This document shows positions 13,040 through 21,239 of a stretch of DNA of 33,309 nt, piece by piece. The translations under genes and the position numbers were made by a program. The DNA is from Akkermansia sp. Lineage in GTDB: Bacteria > Verrucomicrobiota > Verrucomicrobiia > Verrucomicrobiales > Akkermansiaceae. The first letter of the stretch is position 1. Each line of letters starts with the position of its first letter. The stretch is from positions 1 to 33,309 of the forward strand of contig JAFWYD010000048.1 of assembly GCA_017517805.1 (NCBI GenBank), read 5' to 3'. The notes under the pieces were generated by a model, which saw only the letters and a program-made list of their open reading frames with translations, was not told the origin of the DNA and searched no databases.

Positions 13040-13602
13040 AGAATATCGTTTATTTTGATCTGGAAACACGCCGCTCTGCTGCCGAGGTAGGCGGCTGGCA
13101 TGAAACCGCCAGGATGGGACTCTCCGTCGGGGTGACCTTTTCTACCCGCGACAACGCCTACCACATCTACACCGAGGAGCAGGTGGAGAATCTGATTGAG
13201 GAACTGCGCATGGCAGACCTCGTCGTGGGCTACAACCACGTCAACTTTGACTACGGCGTGCTGCAGGCCTACACCTTCTGGACCGTGGCAGATGTCACCC
13301 ATAATCTTGATATCTGCGCCGACCTGACCGCACGCATTGGCCACCGCCTCAAGCTGGATTCCGTAGCCAAAGTGACCCTGGGTGGCAACTCCAAGACCGC
13401 CGAGGGGACCGATGCGCTCAAATGGTGGGCAGAGTATGAAAAGACCGGCGATGCGCAGAAGATACTCGATATTGCCCGCTACTGCTGTTTCGATGTCAAG
13501 GTGACCATGGAGGTATACAAGTTCGGGGCAGAGCATGGCTACGTGCTCTATGAGAACAAACAGGGCGAGGTCGAAAAGATTGCGGTCGACTGGTCACTCT
13601 GA
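13036..13602 (+). CDS. Predicted DEDDy-type 3'-5' exonuclease (RNase H-like fold)
   Basis: A 188-aa protein with the exonuclease motifs in order: FDLET (D8 and E10, motif I), VGYNHVNFDYGVL (D72, motif II) and YCCFD (Y149xxxD153, motif III). The YxxxD form places it with DEDDy exonucleases and the YprB/RNase_H_2-like family. The substrate, DNA or RNA, cannot be told from sequence. The start ATG overlaps the trmL stop by 4 nt. It is shorter than polymerase-associated exonucleases and carries no other domain. Confidence 0.8.
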   Translation: MKNIVYFDLETRRSAAEVGGWHETARMGLSVGVTFSTRDNAYHIYTEEQVENLIEELRMADLVVGYNHVNFDYGVLQAYTFWTVADVTHNLDICADLTARIGHRLKLDSVAKVTLGGNSKTAEGTDALKWWAEYEKTGDAQKILDIARYCCFDVKVTMEVYKFGAEHGYVLYENKQGEVEKIAVDWSL

Positions 13603-13929
13603 CTCTCTGGAATCGCGGTAGTGCTCTCCGGCGGGTAGCTGCAAGATTGCGGCATACAAACCCCGCCGCCGCCCGCAGGATAACTGCCTGCTGGCTGATT
13701 TCGATGGCTCATGTGAGCCGATTTACATCCGCGTAAGCGGAATGTTGCTAATTCACTCCTGCTTCAGTATCCCATTGTGCAGGCCCGTTTAGAATACCAA
13801 TCTCTATTCTGCTGGTGTGAGTAAATCCAAATCGGCTGCAATGCAGCCATCGAAACAGCCATAGCGCTTCTGACTGGCTACCAGAGGCCGGGGGATACAC
13901 ACACTCGTGCCGCCTGCTGGAGAGGGGGA

Positions 13930-13965
13930 CCCGGTACCGCTTTTCACCTGAAACGCGGTACCGGG
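13930..13965 (+). promoter_or_regulatory. Palindromic element upstream of Rhs gene
   Basis: CCCGGTACCGC (13930-13940) is a perfect inverted repeat of 13955-13965, and the centre contains a second palindrome, TTTCACCTGAAA. The right-hand 24 nt (13942-13965) recur identically at 33174-33197, upstream of the probable Rhs gene at the right edge. In both places the element ends exactly 13 nt before the -35 box. It could be an operator, or a terminator for the upstream operon reused as one. Confidence 0.7.
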
Positions 13966-13978
13966 TGGCGCTTTTACC

Positions 13979-14007
13979 TTGTCTGCCGCCGCGATGGCTG
14001 CTATTCA
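13979..14007 (+). promoter_or_regulatory. Putative Rhs gene promoter
   Basis: TTGTCT (13979-13984), a 17-nt spacer, TATTCA (14002-14007), 23 nt before the ATG. The same arrangement (TTGCCT-N17-TTATTT) follows the shared element at the right edge of the window, which supports the assignment despite weak -10 agreement. Confidence 0.55.
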
Positions 14008-14030
14008 TATAGCCTTTCATATATTTCCCT

Positions 14031-17000
14031 ATGAATAAGCATGATGCCCGGCACGTCCCGGCTGACGACGAGAGTGCAGCCACTCAGATGAACAATGCCA
14101 CCGCAGCAGATGTGGAGTCCGCTACGGGTTCATCTACCCCCAACAACACCGCAGCAGCTATCGCTTCTGCCAACCTCAACTCCGGCACCGATTGTGCCAC
14201 AACCTCTGATACAACCATGAATAAGTCCTATACGACCAAATGCAGTGTGGTTCGCCACAATAAGCCGTCCTTTAATGTCATTGCTCCGATGAGCGATGAA
14301 CCTCAGATGATTACCCTGAGCTACAGTAAAGGACATCCATCCAGCTCCGGTGACGTGCATCCGTCCATCAACCGCCAATGCTACCACGATGGTAACACTA
14401 TTGTAAGTGCGTCCGGTTCGGTTGATGATAGTGTCTGTATTTCTGCCCCGGGTCTTGAGTATGATGATGGGAATGAAACAGGCCGGGCAACGCATCCATT
14501 TAATGCAACCGGCATTCAGGTTCCTGCAGGTTATTACAACGTGAGTGTAACTCATTCCAACATTCAGTCGCATCCGGCAGGTAATGTTTCCGTTCTGACC
14601 GGTTCTGTCGGTCCGGTTACATTCCGCACCATCATTCCGGATGAAAATGATGAAGTTGAATGTGACCCTTGCTCTTGTACTTGTCAGGCTCCGAGTAACA
14701 CCGATGGTGGTTCTCAACCCGGGAATGCACGAGCCGTTGAAAATATCACCATTGTTCCGTTTACCTCTTCTTCCGGTGGTAGCGGGGTGGTGCGTACTGC
14801 AAATGCTCGTCACATGCGATTTGCCTTTGCGTTCGGTTCTTTCCGTGGTATGGGAAATGTGCCTGGTGGGCAGCCTGAAATCGTGGCATTTAATTATGAT
14901 GCATCTCTGCTGACACCTGCATCCCTTACTTACAAGCATCCTCTGGCCTCCGTTCTTGTTCCCGAAGGTGACTCGGTGGATGCCAATGAAGGATTCCGCA
15001 TTTTTGATGGTGCGGCTTATGCCAACTACATTGTATCCGGTGATGGCTCCAAGGCTTTTGCTGTAGGTGCAACGAGCAAGAAATCAGAAGTGGTACGCTT
15101 TGTTTCTGCTATCAGCAAGGATGATTCCGTGGTCTGCAATCTGTCTGATGCATCCTATGTGCGAGTAAGTTCTGCTGATGATTCGGCTGTATTCTACTAT
15201 CTTAATGGAGAAAACAAAAACGAGTTTGCTGCCTATATTTCTCCTGATGGTGCTACTATCGAAGCTGATGAGAAGCTCTCCATCATTCGCGATGCTGAGA
15301 CTGGTATCATTCGCCAGATTTGGAACTACTGGGATGGGCTGGCAGATGTTGTCCCGGCAACGGGTGGTAATGGCTACACGATTTCGCTCTACCTGCCGAG
15401 CCAGCTTACGGCTCCCGTGGAGGATGGGCAGTTGTTCACGTTTACCGGCGACCCGTTCAAGACCTTTACCATCTCTGGTGATGCAGAAACCCAGTCGATG
15501 ACCATTCGCGAACGTGACTGGAGCCTGCCGGAAAACACACCGGATTATGTAACCACGTGGACTCACTCTGAGGCTGGTTGGAACAAGGTCATTGGTGAAG
15601 AAGACGATGTTATCACCGAAACTCGCGTTAAATCTGCCATCGAGGATTCTGATGATTACCAGATTGTAACGACCGTTTCCAAGGGGGGTGTGGTTGCTTC
15701 TTGTGTATGCGAGGTATTCACGTCCTCTGTCAATGGTGAATTGTGCATTTCTCGAACGGAGGCGTATGGTTCGGATATTGCCCAGACCACTACTTTCGAA
15801 TATGACGAAGCTGGACGTGAAGTGAAGCGTGTTGCTCATCATGGTGGTGTGTATGAGACTGTTTACGATAAGTATGGTCGCGTAACTGTTGAATCCTCCC
15901 CTTGGGCTGGTGGTCAGAAGCAGCTTACTTCGACAATTTACCGGGAGGCTAATTCTTACAACTCTGATCCTGCTAAAGTTGTGCAGAGTGTTGTCTCGGC
16001 TTCCGGTGGCGTTACTGACCTGCGTACGGATACTTACACCTATACGGAGACGGATGATGTACGCCGTGTGGAAATCAATAGCACGGCAGCAGGTTCCTCT
16101 TTCACTCAGAACAAAGTGGAGGAAACTTGGCTGTCTACCGCTGAAAACGTCTACGCTCGTGGCCGTGTCAAGATGCGTCAGGAAGTGAATGGCGTGCAGA
16201 CTCACTTTGAATATGCTGCAACGGCTGAACACAATGCACTTTATACCGTAACTTCCGAAACGAGAGTAAACGGTGTGGCTGTTGCGGGACAGAGTCGCAG
16301 GATGGTTGAGTTCATCTCGGCGGCAGGTAACACAATCCGCAAGGAAGAGTATGCTTTGCTTGCCGATGGCGAAACCTGGGCTCTCCTTTCCGGTGTCACC
16401 AATACCTACGATGTAAAAAACCGCCTTGTAGGTACTCTGAAAGATAACGGGCGCAGCACAACCCGGACGCTCAACTGTTCCGGTCAGGTTCTGACAGAAA
16501 CGGATGAGGATGGCGTAACTACAACCTATGGTTATAATACGGCTCGCCAGTTAGTCGAGGTAATTCGTGAAGAAATTAAGGACGGTGACGTGGTCGTTAC
16601 TCCTGAAACTATTACGACGTACACACATGATGCCGCTGGCCGTACGTTGTCTGTTCGTAAGGATATCGGTGCAATGACTACGACTGAATACACTGAATAT
16701 GACTTGCTGGGTCGTACGATTCGAAAGGTGGATATTCTTGGACGTGCTACCACGACTTCGTATAGTGATGATGGCCTTACGTCCATTGATACAACTCCTT
16801 CTGGAGCTACGTTAATTGCCGTTTTGAATACTGATGGGACTACCGCTCGTATTGCCGGTACTGGACAGTGGGAGCAGGTGTATGTATATGATTTGAGCGG
16901 AACCAACAGACGCACGACAGGTAAACTCGCTGATGGAACTATTATAGGTCAGGTTATTGTCGATGGTTTTAAACAAACCATTGTAGAAGTAGAACCTGCT

Positions 17001-19829
17001 ACCAACAATCGCTATATTTACACTCGCAGCGTGTACAACGCCAAGGGACAACTCTCGAAGCAGTATCAAGACACGGGCTACAATACCACCTCCACAGCTC
17101 CTACTCTGTATGAATATGATTCCATGGGAAACGTAGCAAAGAAAACCTTAGCACTCTCTGATACCCCGACTAAGGAAGATTCTCCCATGGTTGAACTGAC
17201 GTACTCGGTAGAGTCCCAGGATGATGGTATCTACTCCATCACCACGCAGACACGCTACAACGCCGCAGGTAAGCCGCTTAGCAGTATACAGAAACAGCTT
17301 ATTTCTCAATTTGGCCCAACACTTGAAAATAAAACAATTTCCGTTAATGAACGAGGCTTGACTTCAGAGAATTGGACGGTGTATAATGGCGGCACGAAAC
17401 GAACTCAATACAGCACTGTTCCCACATCGAATATCGTCGCCGAAACGGTGAAAGTAGATGATTTCGCGCTCATGAAGAAAGACACTGCAGGCATTATCAC
17501 CACTGCCACACGCAATTACACATCGGGTGGAATGGTGCTCTCTCGAACCGATGGCCGCGGCAACACTTTTATAACGTTGACGGATATCGCAGGGCGTACG
17601 TTCTCGGTAACGGATGCCGCCGGAAACGTGACAACTACTGCATATGACCTATACCAGGATTTGCCCTCTATGATTACGGATGCGCAGGGCAACACCACTT
17701 GCTATCGATATGACATTCGCGGCCGCAAAGTGGCTGAATGGGGAACATCCGTACAGCCCGCTTGCTTCGGCTATGATGATATGGATAACATGACTTCTCT
17801 GCGTACCTTCCGAGCGGATGGCGAGAACATTATCACCGATCCATCCGGGCGTACGGACTATGATCAAACGACTTGGGCTTTTAATGCGGCAACAGGGCTT
17901 GAAATCAGTAAGACTTACGCGGATAATTCGTCTGTAATGAAGACCTACGATGACTACAACCGGCTCGCAACCGAGACGGATGCCCGTGGCAACGTGAAAA
18001 CTCATACATACGAGCACGCTCGAGGGTTGCATCTGGAAACAATATATAGCACAGTGGAGGGCACAGCTGCTACTGCCGCCCATAGCTTCACCTACAATCA
18101 CCTCGCACAAATAACACAAGTAGTGGATGAAGCGGGAATTCGTACCTTTAATTACAATAACTATGGTGAACTCGAAACTGACAGCCTCGTGGCGGATGGA
18201 GATACCCACCTCATCGCCGAACAGAGAGATACATGCGGTCGTTCCATTGGTTATGTCTACAGTAAGAATGGTACAGTACAGCAAACCGCCACCACCGGAT
18301 ATGGTGATGATGGACGCATCAACTCCGCTGGATTTATGCATGGAGGCGAAGCCAAGAATTTTGGTTTCACCTACCTTACAGGTTCTAATCTCTTGCAAAT
18401 ACTTACCAAGCCGAACGGCATGACGCTCACTCAGACCTATGAGTCTAATCGAGACTTGCTCATCGGCATGGCCTATCATCGTAATTCTACCCTCGTGGCT
18501 CAGAGAACCTATACCTACGATATCCTTGGTCGTCTCACAGCGCGCACTACGGCGCGGCAAGGCGCTGTAGTGGAGGATTCATTCTCCCACAATACCCGCT
18601 CCGAGCTGGTAGAAGCACAGGTCAATGCCAAGGAGTATGAGTACGCATTTGACAACATAGGTAATCGTCAGTATTCTATAGAGGACAACAATGCAGTGAT
18701 GTACGATACCAATGAGCTCAACCAGTACTCCGCTGTTTCCGAGAACGGGGTCTCTGCATTTGAGCCTCAATTTGATGCCGATGGCAATCAGACGCTCATC
18801 AAGACCGATACCGGTATTTGGTCAGCTGTCTATAACGCCAAAAATCGTCCTGTTGCCCTCACTAACGACGAAAATAACATCGTGGTCGAATATCGGTACG
18901 ATTCCTCGGGCCGTCGTGCTTATAAGAAAGTAACAACCAATGGAACTGTAATACTCCATCAGAGATACATTTACCGTAGTTACTTACAAATTGCCTGTAT
19001 AGACCTTACTCGAACCGTCCATCCTGCACTCTGGTTCATTACATGGGATCCGACGCAGCCTGAAGCAACACGTCCGCTAGCAATCCAAAAAGATGCTACA
19101 TGGTATACATATGGATGGGATGTAACTAAAAATACGTGTGAGATATTTGGTCAATCAGGATATATACGGGCAACGTATACATATTCTCCATATGGATTAG
19201 TAAGTAGTGTCGGTGATGTTGAACAACCGTTTCAATGGGGTGGGGAGTTTTTTGACACAGAGACAAAACTCGTGTATTATAACCAAAGATATTATTCTCC
19301 TAATGACGGGCGATGGTTAAGCAGGGATGCATATACAAGCTTTATTTTTAGTCCCGAGAACTTATATCTTTATATCCGTAACAATCCTTTGAAGAATACT
19401 GATTTTATCGGATTTGTGCCAGATACTGTTCCTATGATATGTGATATTACATGTTATAATGATGATGATACGTGTGATTGGGAATGTCATTGTCCTCCAG
19501 GCTACATTTCCACTAGACTTCAAGGAGGAGGTAGTGCATACTTTTATAAACATTCGTGTGATAAGAGTAACCCGCCTTTGTTCGATAAATATTGCGTTAG
19601 AGAAAAACCTCTATTCAGACCTAAAAATACTCGCATCAAAGCTGAACGTCGCGAAACTGAAGAACAGCCTAGTTATTCAAGAACTCCTATTCCCAGCGGT
19701 GAAACCATAATGGTTGTCGGCGCTTTAGCTGCAGTCGGTATTCTAGCTCTATGTGTATTGTCTGGCGGCACGGGAGCCGCGGCTGCAGCAGCATTACTTT
19801 TTGCGTCATCAATTTTAAATGTAAAATGA
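14031..19829 (+). CDS. Full-length Rhs/YD-repeat protein with unrecognised C-terminal tip
   Basis: A 1932-aa YD-repeat protein. Such proteins form a beta-barrel shell around a C-terminal toxin tip used against neighbours. There is no signal peptide; the first 60 residues are Ala/Thr/Asn-rich. A non-repeat region (about 60-580) includes a Cys motif near 209-217 (ECDPCSCTC). YD repeats run from about 586 to 1700 (FEYDEAGREV, YDKYGRV and many more). The Rhs core end reads LVYYNQRYYSPNDGRWLSRD, then NNPLKNTDFIGF. The tip (about 1796-1932) has ten cysteines, eight of them in its first 60 residues, then a Gly/Ala-rich hydrophobic end that may insert into a membrane. Its family is not recognised. 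The last 700 nt are clearly AT-richer than the rest. The stop overlaps the next gene's ATG, as in toxin/immunity pairs. Secretion route unknown. Confidence 0.9.
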   Translation: MNKHDARHVPADDESAATQMNNATAADVESATGSSTPNNTAAAIASANLNSGTDCATTSDTTMNKSYTTKCSVVRHNKPSFNVIAPMSDEPQMITLSYSKGHPSSSGDVHPSINRQCYHDGNTIVSASGSVDDSVCISAPGLEYDDGNETGRATHPFNATGIQVPAGYYNVSVTHSNIQSHPAGNVSVLTGSVGPVTFRTIIPDENDEVECDPCSCTCQAPSNTDGGSQPGNARAVENITIVPFTSSSGGSGVVRTANARHMRFAFAFGSFRGMGNVPGGQPEIVAFNYDASLLTPASLTYKHPLASVLVPEGDSVDANEGFRIFDGAAYANYIVSGDGSKAFAVGATSKKSEVVRFVSAISKDDSVVCNLSDASYVRVSSADDSAVFYYLNGENKNEFAAYISPDGATIEADEKLSIIRDAETGIIRQIWNYWDGLADVVPATGGNGYTISLYLPSQLTAPVEDGQLFTFTGDPFKTFTISGDAETQSMTIRERDWSLPENTPDYVTTWTHSEAGWNKVIGEEDDVITETRVKSAIEDSDDYQIVTTVSKGGVVASCVCEVFTSSVNGELCISRTEAYGSDIAQTTTFEYDEAGREVKRVAHHGGVYETVYDKYGRVTVESSPWAGGQKQLTSTIYREANSYNSDPAKVVQSVVSASGGVTDLRTDTYTYTETDDVRRVEINSTAAGSSFTQNKVEETWLSTAENVYARGRVKMRQEVNGVQTHFEYAATAEHNALYTVTSETRVNGVAVAGQSRRMVEFISAAGNTIRKEEYALLADGETWALLSGVTNTYDVKNRLVGTLKDNGRSTTRTLNCSGQVLTETDEDGVTTTYGYNTARQLVEVIREEIKDGDVVVTPETITTYTHDAAGRTLSVRKDIGAMTTTEYTEYDLLGRTIRKVDILGRATTTSYSDDGLTSIDTTPSGATLIAVLNTDGTTARIAGTGQWEQVYVYDLSGTNRRTTGKLADGTIIGQVIVDGFKQTIVEVEPATNNRYIYTRSVYNAKGQLSKQYQDTGYNTTSTAPTLYEYDSMGNVAKKTLALSDTPTKEDSPMVELTYSVESQDDGIYSITTQTRYNAAGKPLSSIQKQLISQFGPTLENKTISVNERGLTSENWTVYNGGTKRTQYSTVPTSNIVAETVKVDDFALMKKDTAGIITTATRNYTSGGMVLSRTDGRGNTFITLTDIAGRTFSVTDAAGNVTTTAYDLYQDLPSMITDAQGNTTCYRYDIRGRKVAEWGTSVQPACFGYDDMDNMTSLRTFRADGENIITDPSGRTDYDQTTWAFNAATGLEISKTYADNSSVMKTYDDYNRLATETDARGNVKTHTYEHARGLHLETIYSTVEGTAATAAHSFTYNHLAQITQVVDEAGIRTFNYNNYGELETDSLVADGDTHLIAEQRDTCGRSIGYVYSKNGTVQQTATTGYGDDGRINSAGFMHGGEAKNFGFTYLTGSNLLQILTKPNGMTLTQTYESNRDLLIGMAYHRNSTLVAQRTYTYDILGRLTARTTARQGAVVEDSFSHNTRSELVEAQVNAKEYEYAFDNIGNRQYSIEDNNAVMYDTNELNQYSAVSENGVSAFEPQFDADGNQTLIKTDTGIWSAVYNAKNRPVALTNDENNIVVEYRYDSSGRRAYKKVTTNGTVILHQRYIYRSYLQIACIDLTRTVHPALWFITWDPTQPEATRPLAIQKDATWYTYGWDVTKNTCEIFGQSGYIRATYTYSPYGLVSSVGDVEQPFQWGGEFFDTETKLVYYNQRYYSPNDGRWLSRDAYTSFIFSPENLYLYIRNNPLKNTDFIGFVPDTVPMICDITCYNDDDTCDWECHCPPGYISTRLQGGGSAYFYKHSCDKSNPPLFDKYCVREKPLFRPKNTRIKAERRETEEQPSYSRTPIPSGETIMVVGALAAVGILALCVLSGGTGAAAAAALLFASSILNVK

Positions 19830-20524
19830 TAAGTTTAGCTCTATATCGTCCTCGTATGGTAAATGTGGAAGCTCTTTTGAAAATTTTTCAGAAGAGGGGA
19901 ATTGAACCATCCGTATACGTTGGGAAAAACTCTCAAATCATATGTAAATGGGAAGAGTCCGAGTTACTCGGGCTCTCCCCAAATATACTAAGTGAAGTAA
20001 ACATAGTTCTTTATGAAATAATTAATAACTTATATAAAGAACTAAAAGAATTCAACAGCGGTATAAATATGCAGATTTACTATAGTTGTCCTATCCAAAA
20101 ACTGTATTTCTTATGCTCATCATGTTTGAGTTTCTTCTCTCCGATTAAGAGAGAGTGGGATGATATAGTAAGAGTAGAGGGGATCGATTTAGCACATCAG
20201 TGTACAAGAGCGATATCAACCAAAGTTTGGATGTTGGATCATTTAGAGAATCTGTGTGAGATATGTAGTGATTTATTAAAAAATGGGAGTATCAGCAAAT
20301 ATACAAATTGCTCATCTATACTGGAAGATATCTGGTTTCAAATCCTAGATGTTTTGGATTGTGTGTTTACCATAATGCATAACGAAGAAGGTGTATTTGG
20401 TGACGACTATGACATAACTTCATTTTTGGATTTACTTCAGTTATTTGAAGATAAAATCACGAGCATAGATGGACTTCTAGCTGATTCAATAGAAACTAAT
20501 ATCAAAAACTTTTTAAACAATTAA
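19826..20524 (+). CDS. Putative immunity protein for the Rhs tip
   Basis: A 232-aa protein of no recognised family, AT-rich like the end of the Rhs gene. Its ATG overlaps the Rhs stop (ATGA), so the two are translationally coupled; a second Met at codon 11 is a less likely start. It is acidic and mostly helical in appearance, with a Cys-containing hydrophobic patch (CPIQKLYFLCSSCLSFF, about 91-107) but no clear transmembrane helix or signal peptide. The immunity role is inferred only from position directly behind a polymorphic Rhs tip. It is followed by a strong hairpin. Confidence 0.65.
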   Translation: MISLALYRPRMVNVEALLKIFQKRGIEPSVYVGKNSQIICKWEESELLGLSPNILSEVNIVLYEIINNLYKELKEFNSGINMQIYYSCPIQKLYFLCSSCLSFFSPIKREWDDIVRVEGIDLAHQCTRAISTKVWMLDHLENLCEICSDLLKNGSISKYTNCSSILEDIWFQILDVLDCVFTIMHNEEGVFGDDYDITSFLDLLQLFEDKITSIDGLLADSIETNIKNFLNN

Positions 20525-20597
20525 CCAAGAAATAAGAAATTGGTGATAAGAAGAAAGAAATCATGAACTATCTTAAGCTAGTTCCAAGCTAAATATG

Positions 20598-20636
20598 TCA
20601 TTACATCGAGGTAGGAATTATACCTCGATGTAATGA
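20598..20636 (+). terminator. Hairpin after putative immunity gene
   Basis: A perfect 16-bp stem (20598-20613 with 20621-20636, arm TCATTACATCGAGGTA) with a 7-nt loop, 73 nt after the stop codon. It is followed only by TTTCC, so termination may be partial. Confidence 0.6.
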
Positions 20637-20972
20637 TTTCCTGACTAACAGATTCTCGATGAAATGTAATCATTTTAATTGTATTGTGTACTTCCGTTAC
20701 TCAAAAACGGGAATCCCCCCCTACTTGGGGCAACAAGTTCACCAGAATGCAACACGTTTATTCCAAAATCGACTCCATGTGAGTGCGAATGGGTAATGTT
20801 AATGCGTTTTGTAAAACTCTGAAAACAAGCACTTTCCGAAACTTCCTGCAATCCATTATAAGTCGACCCGAATTTTAGGACAATTTTCAGAAAATGGCAT
20901 CAATTTTTATAAGTCATTTATACACAGTATTTAGGAGTCGCTAAAAATCACAGTCACAAAAAGGCTATTATG

Positions 20973-21018
20973 GGAGCGGTCGTAACCAAGACAAAATGGT
21001 AACGACCGCTCCTTTTTT
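20973..21018 (+). terminator. Strong intrinsic terminator, no gene directly upstream
   Basis: A 16-bp stem with a single A-A mismatch (20973-20988 with 20997-21012, arm GGAGCGGTCGTAACCA), an 8-nt loop and then six Ts (21013-21018). The T-tract is also the start of the 45-bp repeat. It lies 450 nt past the last gene, so it is either a relic of a lost gene or insulation for the AlbA_2 gene. Confidence 0.75.
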
Positions 21019-21052
21019 GTGCCTTGATTTCAGCGACTTATAAAATCGCAAC
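21008..21052 (+). repeat. 45-bp direct repeat, left copy
   Basis: Matches 25995-26039 at 40 of 45 positions in the same orientation (begins GCTCCTTTTTTGT, ends CGCAAC, with GATTTCAGCG in the middle). The two copies bracket the AlbA_2 gene, the orphan Rhs tip, its neighbour membrane protein and most of a lipoprotein gene. Confidence 0.75.
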
Positions 21053-21205
21053 TCATAACGAAAAAAAAACGGACTTTCCGGGCTGATTTTGCATCCATTT
21101 TGCCCCCGTCTTGCAGCCAAAAGGACTCGCTTAGACTCGTGCGGTTCTAGTCACAAAGTTGTGGCAAGCCCAATGATTAAAATGTGTAGTCAATGTAACA
21201 GGAAC

Positions 21206-21235
21206 TTGACAAAATCGAGTTTTGTGGAATAATTT
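21206..21235 (+). promoter_or_regulatory. Promoter of AlbA_2 gene, leaderless type
   Basis: A consensus TTGACA (21206-21211) is followed after 17-18 nt by ATAATT/TAATTT (21229-21235). The ATG starts at 21240, 4-5 nt later, so the mRNA would start at or next to the start codon. Confidence 0.7.
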
Positions 21236-21239
21236 AGCC

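Larger units (their letters stand above)
13603..14030. other. 428-bp gap with mini-hairpins and Rhs promoter region
   Basis: No gene is seen. The first half holds several short perfect hairpins: GGCTCA/TGAGCC (13706-13719), TCCGC/GCGGA (13728-13741), AGAATA/TATTCT (13791-13810) and GGCTGC/GCAGCC (13834-13848). The second half carries the palindromic element and promoter of the Rhs gene. No clear terminator for the preceding operon was found unless the 13930-13965 palindrome serves as one. Confidence 0.7.
20525..21239. other. 715-bp AT-rich gap with hairpins and repeat sequence
   Basis: No gene is seen. It contains two strong hairpins, the left copy of a 45-bp repeat (21008-21052) and the promoter of the AlbA_2 gene. 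A stretch at 20862-20886 (GTCGACCCGAATTTTAGGAC onward) resembles the terminal sequence of IS3-type elements, but no transposase or second end is present. The region looks like mosaic leftovers from recombination. Confidence 0.65.

Noticed and set aside
14130..18560. Minus-strand frames of 269, 382 and 303 aa within the Rhs gene
   Set aside because: They lie opposite a continuous 1932-codon Rhs frame with clear YD repeats; shadows.
20862..20886. IS3-like insertion sequence end
   Set aside because: Only a weak resemblance (GACCCGAATTTTAGGACA); no partner end, transposase or target duplication seen.
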